A DNA stretch of 64,000 bases from contig NC_134288.1 of the NCBI RefSeq assembly GCF_949628215.1, positions 9,245,682-9,309,681 of the forward strand. Reading direction: 5' to 3'. A program made the position numbers and the translations under genes. Under the pieces are notes generated by a model. The model saw only the letters and a program-made list of their open reading frames with translations. It did no database searches and had not been told where the DNA came from. Source of the DNA: Phalacrocorax aristotelis. Its lineage: Eukaryota; Chordata; Aves; Suliformes; Phalacrocoracidae. This document shows, in pieces, positions 51,401 to 61,700 of this stretch; within the stretch, counting starts at the first letter, position 1, and each line of letters begins with the position of its first letter.

Positions 51401-54400
51401 TGAATGTGCCCTGATATAGGAATGTTATACTGTAACACAAACTGTAACTGCATCCATCTGCTCTGATTGTGTTTATATTGCAAATTCTGGCACGGGAGGA
51501 CAGACCCATATTAAAATGTGGAGAAAAACATCAGAGAGGAGAGCAAGCAGGGATGCTTCCAAGAATAACTGAAATAAAGACACCTGGGAACAGGACTAGG
51601 TATCATTTTGGAGCAGATCAACTCCAGTTTTCTTGACCTAGGAGAGGCTACCAACAAATATATGTTGTAATGAGAACTTAAACAGTCATGAGTGATCTAC
51701 CCCTGAAGAAACAAAGGGTTGGAACAGTTGGAGGGTACACTGGACCATTAGGTTTCTCTTATTTTATTCTTCTGTGTCTTCTGGTGTTCTGTGATGGTCT
51801 TCTGCTTTCTGTAGGAAAGCTGCCTATTTTTTGTTGTTGTATTCAATGTTTTGTCCTAAATCACTGTCCAAAAGTGTTTTTCGTGTAAGTTTACTTGGAT
51901 CTTGCACAAGTTGCTAAACCCCTGGTGCGTAGAACCTAAAGCCTACAGAAGTTCAATTTTATAGTTCTGGGAGGCTTATGTTTTGTTACGCTGATTGAGG
52001 ATGATAGCCCTGCTGACACATAAAAAACCCACTTAAATTCAGCTGGTCAACCTTTCAAGTAAACAGTTACCTATAGAACTTCAGAAGTAGAAACCCCTGT
52101 TTTACAGGTTCGCCTGTTATTCTAGAACTAGAGTAGCTGTTAAATGGGATTTCCTTGTGTGTTTCCCTGTAGATGGAAGTTTCTGCTCGCACAACTTGTC
52201 ATATAACTGTATGCTTCAGTGTCAGAAAAGGCAGATGATGTAGCTGTGCCGAGACTGATAAATCCTCATGAATTATGGACTATTTGTTTTTGTTTTTAAA
52301 TCTGAATGCTTTGCATAGTTCCTTACAGTGAAAGGCATTATCTAAATGGAGAATTCCTTACCACGTGGTGTTGCAGCTTCTTGAATGAGGAGATGAATGT
52401 AACCAAGCCCTCATGAGGGAAGATGATAATTTTATATTGCCGAGATAAAAAAAACCAACCAAACAAACCAAACCACATAAACGCACTGTTTTTAACAGAG
52501 CAATGTTTTAAACTCCTAGTTATCCTTTTGAATGTGTGTATATAGCTTCCACAGTTGTTTTCTCTTTACTGTGTATCTAAGCCTGGAATCAAATCAAAGA
52601 AGCCTGTTTACCTCTAAAACCAGTCGTCAAGAGATAACAAAAAGGTGAACACCCTAGATGGGAAGATCTGCCATATTGCCAGCTTAAAGGAAAATCTCAT
52701 ACTTTGTCACTAAGGTCTTTGACATTGTAAGCTTCCTCAAGCCACCGGAGATGGTTTGAAGACTGAAAAGGTGATGGAGAAATACCTTTACAAGTATCTC
52801 AGGAGACTGCAACAGCAAGATAACAACAACCTGGAGTTTTGCTGCAAAGCTGTTATGACAGCTGTCATTTTGGAGGAACGAAGTGCTTTGCTCTTTGAAG
52901 GCTTTTAGGGCGTAGTTCAATTTCTGAGCTGTGAAGGAGACCCTGATGAAGCAGGAAAGCTGACTTCATCTCTAGTAGTGGCTTTTCTAACTTCTTTATG
53001 CCCATGTCAAGAATGGGATCTTGATTTTCCTGGAAGAAGCTGTCCGTGTGCTACAAGGGTATCTTGATTGTTTCAGATGATGTGTGTTACATACCATTGT
53101 TGAATTCTGATCAGTTTTAGATGCTCTTAATGCTTGCTTTACTTTTGCTGGATTTGGCAGGCTTTTTCAGAAATGCTGACTGCAGATTTTGAAAGCTACC
53201 CAGGCAGGGTGTGTTATAATTTATGCCTGGCTTCCTGTTCTCTTTCAGGGGTCCTTTTCCACCATGTGGTCTTAAGTTTGAGAGTAAGTGTGAGGGGTTT
53301 TTTCCATTTTGATGAAATGGGGATGGTGTTTCTAGGATTCTTCAATGAGGTCTTCTGCGGCCCCTGTTTACCAAAGCACTGTTTTCAGTGCACAGTCCAC
53401 ATTTATGCTGTGTTACTCAAGCCCAAAATGCTACTTGAAAGCCGACTGCTTTGTCTGTGCTCCTTTCTACTTGACACTTTGTCCCATAGCTGGCTTTAAT
53501 ATGTTCAGGGAGTGGCCTCTCTTCAGGTATGCCAACTAACAACTGGTGCTTAGGACTACAGACGTTCATGCATCTACTTTCTTTGGACTGCTTCCAATCA
53601 AACTTACTTGATGTCATTCAGACAGAAAATTCAATGAATTCTCAATTCTCTGTTAGAGTAGCAAGCAAGCATAATACTGTGTCTTGTGGTAGACCAGTTG
53701 GCAAGACGGCAGGAATAGCACTTCAGCAATACGAATCCCAGTTCTCATTTTTGCTTTCACTTCTGTGTGCACTACAGTCATGCATTTTTCTATTGATTAT
53801 CTTGGGTTTATCCTTTGGTTAATTACTTTATGATAAGTACAAAAGCAATAAATATTGATGGTACGTTGTATTGGGCTATGTAACTTTAAATGCTCTCCCT
53901 GGCTGGTTTGTCATCTGCACATCTGTTGAACTCTGCTGGTCTCTTTTGTAGACTTCAGTGGACAGAAGAAGTTTTTCTTGTTGATTTGGTATCTTGCTTA
54001 TCAGTCAGATTATCAGGCACTCTCTTATATTATTCCATCATTACACAATACTCTTACATCAGTTGTATACATACAATATGTAGACTGTACCTTTTTCTAG
54101 CCTAGATAGCTTTGCTCTAGCATGCATCAAAACCTCCTTTGGTTTAGGGTAACTGTTTTCTGTGCTTCTTCGCCTTTCATTGAGCAAATCTGTTCTCTAA
54201 GAGGTGCATTTGTGTCTGCCTCACGAGAGTCATTCGGCTTTTTCCCACACAAGCAGGATGTATGGCATCTCTGACTTCGTCTCCATTTAAATAATGCTTT
54301 TCAGACATCTGTCCCACCTGACAAGGCAGGCAAAATTCTGCATTCAAGGACAGACCTTTCTGTTTGCTTCCTCATTATAGCTGGGAAGCCTGATTCCATT

Positions 54401-57400
54401 TTAAACTGAGCGATCTTGGATCTTCCTGTGAATCGAAATATATACAAAATGTTTTCCTTGAACTCCATGATTATCTCAGCAAGAATTGATTCGATTGAAG
54501 AGATGTTCTTAAGCCTCTGTCCGAAGCTTTCTTACAAATTACGCTGGCTCTTATGAATTTTGGTGGCAAGTCTGAAGAATTATCTGTCGTCTTCTGAAGG
54601 CTCTGTAACTGGATCAAAGGCTGCATTAAGACTTCTGACTCATAAAATAAACTGTTTCTTCCCTTTTAAGCTAAGGTATGGTAGGCTAAGGTTCATTTAA
54701 CCAGCACTGTCTTGCTTTATGAAATCCTCGTTTCTGAAGAGTTACACCTGCTTGGAGATCAGTTTGTGCTCTGCCCATTGCTGTTGTTGCGGTCAAATCT
54801 TAGAGTTTTAGTTTCAAAGAGCTGTCCTGAAGTCTTTATTTTGATGGGAGAGTGGAAGTCTGGATAACCAGCAGTCATTTAGTTGATTGTGGGACCATGG
54901 TGGTATATACTTGGTACAAAAAGATAACTTGAAATTCTTCTTTCCGTACGTATCTTAGCATCAGTGCTTCATTTCTATGGGTAGAAATCCTTCCATGCAT
55001 ACATGGTATTAACCAGAGAATCTGAGCAGAGTTGAAGACCTGCCCTTTCTTGACATTTATTGACAAATAGGACATTTACTTGCCATTCCTACTTTCAGTG
55101 TAGGAGGCACAAATATGTATACAGTACACACTGCTGATATGAAGACTGTATCTTTGTATTTGCATGTACAGAGATACATATGTGGGCAAAATAAACCTTT
55201 TACTGCTGTTTTGCATTTGAGTGTTTGGAATATGACGCCAATGTTAGAGTCCAACTGTGGTCATCCTTCTCTTTAGTAAGCTTAATCATCAGAGCATCTG
55301 GTACAGTTTTTTGAAGTAGAGATAGTTAAGGTGGGCAGACCTGGCATCCAAATTAGTTGCTTATATGTGTCTTTAGTTGCAGAGGAGAAGAAGTCTTTAA
55401 AGCGGACTTTTCAGCAAATACAAGAGGAGGAGGATGATGATTACCCTGGAAGCTACTCACCCCAAGACCCCAGTGCTGGGCCACTGCTGGTACGTGGGAC
55501 AGGTTTAGAGTGGGAATTGTTCTGAAAGCCACCTCCTGTGTGGTACAGCCACAAGGTGGAGCTGTCAACAAGTAAAATGCTTTTTAATGGAGAATTTCAG
55601 TTGGGGGTTGAGAAGTCCATGTGAAATGGAACAGATTCGGTTTTCATATTGAAACACTGTGTCACTGCTGTGTGATTTCAGGTAGTCCAAACCAAGGTCT
55701 GAGTAGTACTGCCAATACAGAATCTAAAAGGACTGCTAGAAGAACAGACTATATTTTAAATTCTTTCCAAGATCAGCGTGTAATCTCTCAAACTCAAAGT
55801 TGTAACATGGTTAAAACTTACTCTTTTTTTGTAGGACATCTCTCTCCATGAGCTATTAAAAAGCTCAACCTTTGATAGATTTGTATGGAGTTTGTTAGGA
55901 CCACTAGTTCTGAGTATTTTGAGGCTGACATGTTAGTGGTATGGAAATAGTAGGAATGAAATAGAGGGTCATTCTGACCATTAAAGGCTACAAAATTAAC
56001 ATATGTTAAACCACTGTTTATTTGAAAAGGATTAAAAAAATACTTTATCCATCTGGTAGAGCGTAACCATTAAAAATAAAAACAACAGTTGTCAAAGCAA
56101 TAAATGAGATTTTCTTTGTTGTTTTTACCTCCAGATGCCTTGCAGCTTATGATTTCTTTTGATGATAAGCATTGTGTTTGTTACTCTTGGAAATCATTAG
56201 CAGTTTGCAAAGAAGTAGTAAATATTAGGTAATAGACTTATTTATTTTTCAGATTAAAAAAATATTTGAAATTTTTCAGTGTTTTTGTTTTCAAACTATT
56301 GAAATGTAGTTTAAACATCAGTGATGGTGTTTATAGTACTAGTGTTCCAGTTTCAAAAACCGCCCATTAAAACTTCAGTATTTTTTAAAACAAAGAAATA
56401 ACACTTTTTTCTTCCTGTTCAGGGAGTCTGGTTTTGGGGATTTTTTTGCCCCCTTTTTCTTTTTGCCTTTTTTTGTTTGAGCAGGGAGGAAAAGTAGTGT
56501 GTCAGGGGAGGTCTCTTAAGGCTGTCCTCATCCACAACCTGTTTAAGCTAGGTACGTTTTGAGCGTATTCATTAAAACTGACACATTTTTCCTCACTGCA
56601 CTAAAACCAGCTGAGGGATGAAGTCAAGGGGATACAGTGGAGGCCAGTTTATCTGCAGATTGCAGTGTGCTTCCGAAGAGCCAGCTGAGCTATGTGAGGA
56701 TGGCGATGGCTTTGCAAAATCAGGACAATATAAAGTTTGCTTTAACAGGGATAGCTTTCAGTGTCAGCAACCACTTAGAAAAATCTGAATCCTATAAGGA
56801 TGGAAACCTGACACAGTTTTATTTGGACTGGTACAAGTTTGGTTTTGTGTTGGGGGTTTGTGTTTTGGTGGCGGTTGGTTTTTGTGGTGTTTTTTTTCTC
56901 TATGTCAGAATGCACCTTTGGAATAGAGCAAAGGTGGACGTGCACTCCTGCTAGTCAAAGAGAGTGTCTGGGATGCTCAGCTGAAAGATATAATCCCAAT
57001 TTGATGCCACACAAAGGGCTGATGACTGTTTCACAAACTGGTGTGGTCATGCACTTTTCAGCTTGGTCTTAAATGATGACTTCTCTTAATTGGAATGCAA
57101 AGATTTCCCCTGCAGAGTCTTGAAAAAAATGATCCCACAGTAATTATGCATGTTCCTAAACAATAGGATATTGTAGGCTTACTTAATATTCTCTGTGTTA
57201 GAAAGCAACAGTTTAAAAACAACTTTAAGAAAATATTTTAGAAATGGTTGCTTTCAAAGGTAGGTGACTTCGGATACAGTGGCCCCATCCACAGGAAGTG
57301 CCGGGAAAGTTACTTGGTTTTAACGTTAGCTAACTTGTCTTGTAGACTGAGGATTTGATCAAAGCCCTACAAGACCTGGAAAATGCAGCATCAGGAGATG

Positions 57401-58724
57401 CAACGGTGCGGCAAAAAATTGCCTCCCTGCCTCAGGAAGTTCAAGATGTTTCATTACTGGAGAAAATTACAGGTATGAAACTGGAAGATGAATGAATGTG
57501 AGTCCAAAGAATAACTTAAAGGGGAAAAAAAAAATCTTTGATATCTAAATAATCGCAGTGTATGGTGGAGTGAATTTCTGCTTTTGTGCCATTGTTTTGT
57601 AGCTCTTGGGTAATTAATAGATAGCAATCTTATGGAGTAAAATTGAAGATGAAATGTGCATATGTTTTCCCTTTTTTTTTGGCTTCAACCAAGTCTTTTG
57701 TTCTTGGAGAGTGTCAACAGCATTTTGCAAGAATGTAAAGGAAATAGGGCCAGAGTTGTCGAACGGATGTGTGTTGATTTTGAACACCTTGACTGTTACA
57801 TATTTTTGAGTTTTATCAGACTGTGCTGAGTACACATGTACTCCTTGATTGCTACGGAAAAGGAAACTCGCTACTCCCATTAGTCTGACACTCTTTGTTT
57901 AAAAGGACTTTTGCAATTGTATTTGAAAAGTAATCTTAATAGAAGCAATTAAAGATTGACGTGATTCAACTCTTGTTCCTGGAAGTAGTTTTAATTTAGA
58001 ACTCATGACCTGTCACTTATTCAGTCTTTTGTAGTATCCTCTTACAGTGTCCAGCTGTGAAGTCTAGTGTGCAATTCATATGTTTGCTTGTGTTGATACA
58101 TAAGGAGTTATTCAGAGAAAAGAGGAATTAAAAAGTGCATACCATGTTTAAATGTGAAAACCACCTGATTTGTTTAACTGAACTCTGAAAGTACAGCCTA
58201 AAGTTTTAGTTTAATTTACTTGTTTATAGAGGCTAACTTCTCAGATTTAGAGTCTCTCTCTGCCCCCCTCCCCCCTGCCCCCCCCCCCCCCCCCCAATCA
58301 TTGATGTCTCTGCAGGGATAAAATATAATCAGTCATGTCAGTGTCTTAAAAACACCATTCTTGGGGTTGTTAGTCCTGCCTATTTCCTTTATATCCCCTG
58401 TGATAAGAACTCCCGTTTTCCTTTCAAGCCAGAAGTGTATTTATGAATGAGATGTTATTATACATGTGCCTGATGAATTGTATCCCTTCTGTCAATGATG
58501 AAAATTTTAAACTTTGTCCCCTATATTACCCAACACTTTTGCATGCAGACAAAGAGGCAGCCGAACGTCTTTCGAAGACTGTGGACGAAGCATGCCTGTT
58601 ACTAGCGGAGTACAATGGCCGTTTGGCAGCAGAGCTGGAGGACCGGCGCCAGCTGGCACGCATGCTGATCGAGTACACCCAGAATCAGAAGGATGTATTG
58701 ACAGAGAAAGAGAAGAAGCTAGAA
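45262..58724 (+). CDS. RPRD1B: RPRD1B (CREPT), RNA polymerase II CTD-binding protein, 5' six exons
   Basis: Regulation of nuclear pre-mRNA domain-containing protein 1B. The family binds the phosphorylated C-terminal domain of RNA polymerase II through a CID fold, dimerises through a coiled coil, recruits CTD phosphatase activity and promotes cell-cycle gene transcription. The exons are 45,262-45,412, 46,970-47,099, 48,204-48,337, 55,377-55,489, 57,346-57,472 and 58,549-58,724. They total 831 nt (277 codons) with perfect phases. Human RPRD1B is 326 aa and its last 49 residues (from EYKQKLARV) are missing here, so one more exon lies right of the window. The CID spans about residues 2-133, an acidic linker ([16 protein letters not shown]) follows, then the coiled coil. 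Substitutions from the remembered human sequence are few and conservative. Confidence 0.97.
45413..46969 (+). other. RPRD1B intron 1
   Basis: 1.56 kb. The first 150 bp is still CpG-island DNA; the rest is AT-rich. No repeat or nested gene recognised. It ends in a strong polypyrimidine tract before exon 2. Confidence 0.9.
46970..47099 (+). CDS. RPRD1B: RPRD1B coding exon 2
   Basis: Acceptor CTTTTCCCAG after a long pyrimidine run; encodes [20 protein letters not shown] through DAFSHVAR. The [13 protein letters not shown] motif is the CTD-peptide-binding groove of the CID. Donor CCAG|GTATGT, followed within a few bases by a CR1 tail. Confidence 0.97.
47104..47144 (+). mobile_element. CR1 LINE 3' tail fragment
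   Basis: The sequence from TTTAAAGGTTCCTTCC through AACCCAAACCATTCTATGATTC closely matches the remembered 3' end of avian CR1 elements, which finish in short ATTCTATG-type repeats. Only about 40 bp is left, in the sense direction, as a 5'-truncated insertion or its decayed remainder. It begins 4-5 bp after the exon 2 splice junction. Confidence 0.75.
47145..48203 (+). other. RPRD1B intron 2 remainder
   Basis: About 1.06 kb of AT-rich intron. It contains a 73-codon plus-strand frame (47,928-48,149) preceded by an acceptor-like CTTTTCTTGCAG, discussed as a finding. No other structure seen. Confidence 0.85.
48204..48337 (+). CDS. RPRD1B: RPRD1B coding exon 3
   Basis: Acceptor TTTGAACAG|A; encodes [20 protein letters not shown] through SNSPQTK. 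This is the last CID helix and the start of the linker. Donor AAAG|GTAAAC. The linker residues differ most from human. Confidence 0.96.
52616..53080 (+). pseudogene. Possible decayed coding sequence in RPRD1B intron 3, family unknown
   Basis: Plus-strand frames here read like a helical protein. Frame 52,723-53,067 is open except for one TAG at 52,906, with stretches such as [18 protein letters not shown] and [20 protein letters not shown]. At about 53,030 the sense-like reading moves to the next frame ([15 protein letters not shown], 53,030-53,077) and then stops. A short open stretch before it (near 52,640-52,705) may belong too. I do not recognise the family. There is no poly-A tail or intron structure to tell a processed copy from a duplicated one. 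It could still be chance. Confidence 0.4.
54502..54870 (+). pseudogene. Second protein-like stretch in RPRD1B intron 3, family unknown
   Basis: A plus-strand frame from about 54,508 reads [20 protein letters not shown] and closes at a TGA near 54,596. A further open stretch at about 54,686-54,870 reads leucine-rich, helix-like sequence. It may be a later part of the same decayed source as the block at 52,616. No family recognised; low confidence. Confidence 0.25.
55377..55489 (+). CDS. RPRD1B: RPRD1B coding exon 4
   Basis: Of two possible acceptors (CTTTAG at 55,375-55,376 and TTGCAG six bases on), the first keeps the human length (K-V-A-E-E-K-K against K-A-T-E-E-K-K) and is chosen. Encodes [20 protein letters not shown] through DPSAGPLL. 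Donor CTG|GTACGT. Use of the second acceptor would drop two residues and stay in frame. Confidence 0.95.
55490..57345 (+). other. RPRD1B intron 4
   Basis: 1.86 kb, AT-rich. A 105-codon open frame at 56,637-56,954 has a membrane-like stretch created by a T/G-rich tract at about 56,840-56,900 and is regarded as chance. Nothing else recognised. Confidence 0.85.
57346..57472 (+). CDS. RPRD1B: RPRD1B coding exon 5
   Basis: Acceptor CTTGTCTTGTAG; encodes [20 protein letters not shown] through SLLEKIT. Near-identical to human ([20 protein letters not shown]). Donor ACAG|GTATGA. Start of the C-terminal helical and coiled-coil region. Confidence 0.97.
57473..58548 (+). other. RPRD1B intron 5
   Basis: 1.08 kb, AT-rich, with a C-rich simple tract at 58,263-58,295 about 250 bp before exon 6. 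Nothing else recognised. Confidence 0.9.
58263..58295. repeat. C-rich simple tract ending in C18
   Basis: Runs of C broken by single T or TG, ending in 18 consecutive C (58,278-58,295). The complementary G-rich strand could form a quadruplex, and the run length is prone to replication and sequencing error. Confidence 0.9.
58549..58724 (+). CDS. RPRD1B: RPRD1B coding exon 6 (coiled coil)
   Basis: Acceptor TTTTGCATGCAG; encodes [20 protein letters not shown] through [11 protein letters not shown], the conserved coiled-coil segment with a [15 protein letters not shown] core. Donor GAA|GTGAGT in phase 0. The remaining C-terminal exon is not in the window. Confidence 0.97.
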
Positions 58725-61700
58725 GTGAGTACTGGCTGCACCGGTGCCGGCAAGCTGGTTGCCTCACCGAACGCTCCCGCTTGACTCTTGATCTATGTGT
58801 TCTCAAGGGAAATGACTCTAGGTGTTATCTTTCCATACAGAGTAAAACGGGTAAGAATGCGGTGTGAGAAGAAAAAATCTGTTCTGATGTTCAGTCCAGT
58901 GTGTTTTAATACACATGGACATGGAAGGCCCAGAACTCAATATTTATTTTTAAAAATAGGCTCATTTAACAAAATTTCTTCAGATTTGCTGTATTGTTTT
59001 ATGAAATCCTTGTTTCCAAAAAGTCAAACCTTCCTTTGCCATAATTAGCTGGGTTTTTTTATAGGTTGTTTTTTGTTATTCGTTTTGTTATGGTTGGTTG
59101 CCCCTTATCTGCCTTCCCAGCCCCTTCTTGATAAGGGGATGCAGTTTGAACAAGATCTTCTGGTATCCATCCTTTAACAGCCACCCCTACCTACAGCTTC
59201 TGTGACAGAGTAAAAATTGGGCTGATACAGAAAGATGATGACTTGCATTTCCTGCCATAGCTCCCTTGAACAAGGAGGGCAGGACACTAAAACGGGACCA
59301 TGCTGACTGGCCCTGAGCACCAGCTGCATGTCCTAGAGCTAGTGCAGGGGCTGCAGCAGCCAGCCGTTTATCTGAAATGTTCTTTCTCAGTGGAAGTTCT
59401 TTCAGCACTGCATCTTGGGACTAGTGTGGAAGTTTAATTAATGATTGTGGTTGTATGTCACTCTGCCATCTGTTAAACTGCCCCTTGGTGGCACATTAAG
59501 GGCTTCCTCTACACTGTCGGCTGCTGGTTATTATGAACAGCTGTTGCTGGGTAGGACATGAGTTGCTGTAGAGGACAAAAATCTTCTGGAAGGAGACTGT
59601 GCTGTAGCAATTGCAGGCTCTGTTTACTGTCGTGACAAACCTCATCCTCTGACAGCTAGGCAACATTGTTCTGAGGTAAATTTCATTTTGAGTGTTTTCT
59701 TTGTCATGTGTGTTTATACTAGAGTTTCTCAATGTCTTGTGACTGTGAACATATTGCTTTTCCAGAACAACATTTTTTCCAAATCAGGCAAACAAGTGCT
59801 GATGCTGCATTCGGAATTAGAGTGGATAGTTAATAATTCTGTTAGCTTGTTTAGCCTGAATTTCTTCAAGCATAGTGTCTGTCTTATGACTGAATCATTA
59901 AAAGACACTTTCAGTGATAGAATTGAAAGATGCCATAAAACCAGATCCTGTTTAGCACCTGATTTGTTCACTGAATACTAGTGGAAGCATTGGGTCAGGT
60001 TGTCTTTTCCTTGCTGAAAGAAGGATACCTGTCTAGTGGAAACGTGTGTGTGTGTGTATCAATAAAAATACATAAACGCTAGACATATTGCTGTTTACTT
60101 TGTGGGTGGGGGGAAGAAATAAGTAGCAAAATGCTGCACAGCAATGTTTTTAAAAGCCCAGAACAATCCATAAATTTGAGTAAGTTTGAGACCGTGTCAT
60201 TGTGGATCTCTCAATTTCGACATTAAATTAAAATTCTAATGCACGAGCTGAAATGTTGTGACAATTGTGGTGGTTTTTGTTTTGGAAAATACAATTTTGG
60301 TAAGGAAGGTTACTTGAATATTGTAACTCTGGAAGAGGCAGAAATGTAATCCTGGAATTAAGGGGTTCACTGCCTGAGCGACTTTGGTGATAGGAATGGT
60401 CCTGATGATGGCAACAGGACAGGTTGCTTGCCCACTGTTAGGTGTAAACACGTGCTTTACCATGTTGGAAACTGATTGTTGGTCTTATTAAATATCTGTT
60501 TAGGTTAGCATCTTTGTCATTCTGCCAAAACAAGGTGGCCTTAATGCTGTAAAAGTCTAAAATGAGTTGCAGGAAATGCCACTTTTTAATACTTATTTAA
60601 CATCAAGGCACAATTCATATTCATGTCAAATCCCAAATCTTAGCTGAGGGATATTGCCTGATTAAAGCATTCTGTTGTTGTTGAGTTGTAGAGTGTTAAT
60701 AAATAGTGGAAGGTGTTGGTTACAGATATGGCAGGCCATATCTGCATATCAGTTTTGTTTGGGTCTGATGTTCTCACAGTAATGTTACTGATAAGCCTGG
60801 ATTTTTCTTTGAAGTGCTAATAAGCATTTTAACAGAAGGATCTGAAATTCTTGTAGCAGTTAAGAATGTATTAAAAAACAAAACATTTACTCAAGCAGAG
60901 ACTGAAATAAGAAAATAACGTAAAACAATCTGATTTTATGTATCTTCTCATTGTATACTTTGCTCTCTCAGGGTATCTTTTCCAGAATCTTTGGTACTAT
61001 TGATGATAAGTTTTTTTTGTTTTTTTTTTCTCTTGTGAAGTAAGGTTCCCAACTCAGATAAGATGGCATTTTTAGATAGAATATGGATTGTTTGCTTTGC
61101 TACCCTAATTTAGCCAAGGCTGCTCGTTGGGGAAAGGGGTTTCTGGTAGTAATATGACCCAGGGTTTTATTTTACGATATGGAAATGTCTAATTTGGAAG
61201 TTACTCTGGATATTTTTTGTATTTTATTTACTCACAAAGTCTTTCACTATAATAGCAAAGCAAGTAGCTAATCTACATCTTTTGAAAAGCAGCTTTTGTG
61301 GTCTAAAGAACTACACTTGTTTACTAATCCTATTAGCACTAGCCCTCATGAGACACAGCAAATTCTCAAAACATACATGAACTCAGTGTGTTTATGTCTA
61401 GTGGGCTAATGCTGAAAATACTTCGCATTGTCAAAACCCTGAACACAGAGCTCTTGTCAGCAGTTGCAGAAAAGCTGTTTAATTAAGGGACAATATGCTG
61501 AGAAAGGTGGTCTTGGACAAAGAATTACACGTCAGCATTGATACAAACTGGCAGGGGTAAGGATTGAAGCAACGTAGCGCTAAGAAGCACTGGTAATTTG
61601 AAGGGAGGGAACTGGAACAGAACCTGAAGATTGTAACATATGGACAAACTCTGCTTTTAGAGTAGCAATTGAAAAATTGGAAGTGCAATACCTAGGATTA

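Larger units (their letters stand above)
48338..55376 (+). other. RPRD1B intron 3 (7.0 kb)
   Basis: The largest complete RPRD1B intron, AT-rich. Between about 52,600 and 54,900 it holds broken, protein-like plus-strand frames described separately. The rest shows only simple tracts, for example an A/C-rich AAACC-like run at 52,447-52,476. Confidence 0.85.

Noticed and set aside
56637-56954. 105-codon frame with a membrane-like helix in RPRD1B intron 4
   Set aside because: The hydrophobic stretch comes from a T/G-rich simple tract; no signal or family match.
59232-59310. C/D-box snoRNA-like pair (ATGATGA and CTGA) in RPRD1B intron 6
   Set aside because: The boxes lack a terminal stem and a clear C'/D' pair, so the likeness is weak.
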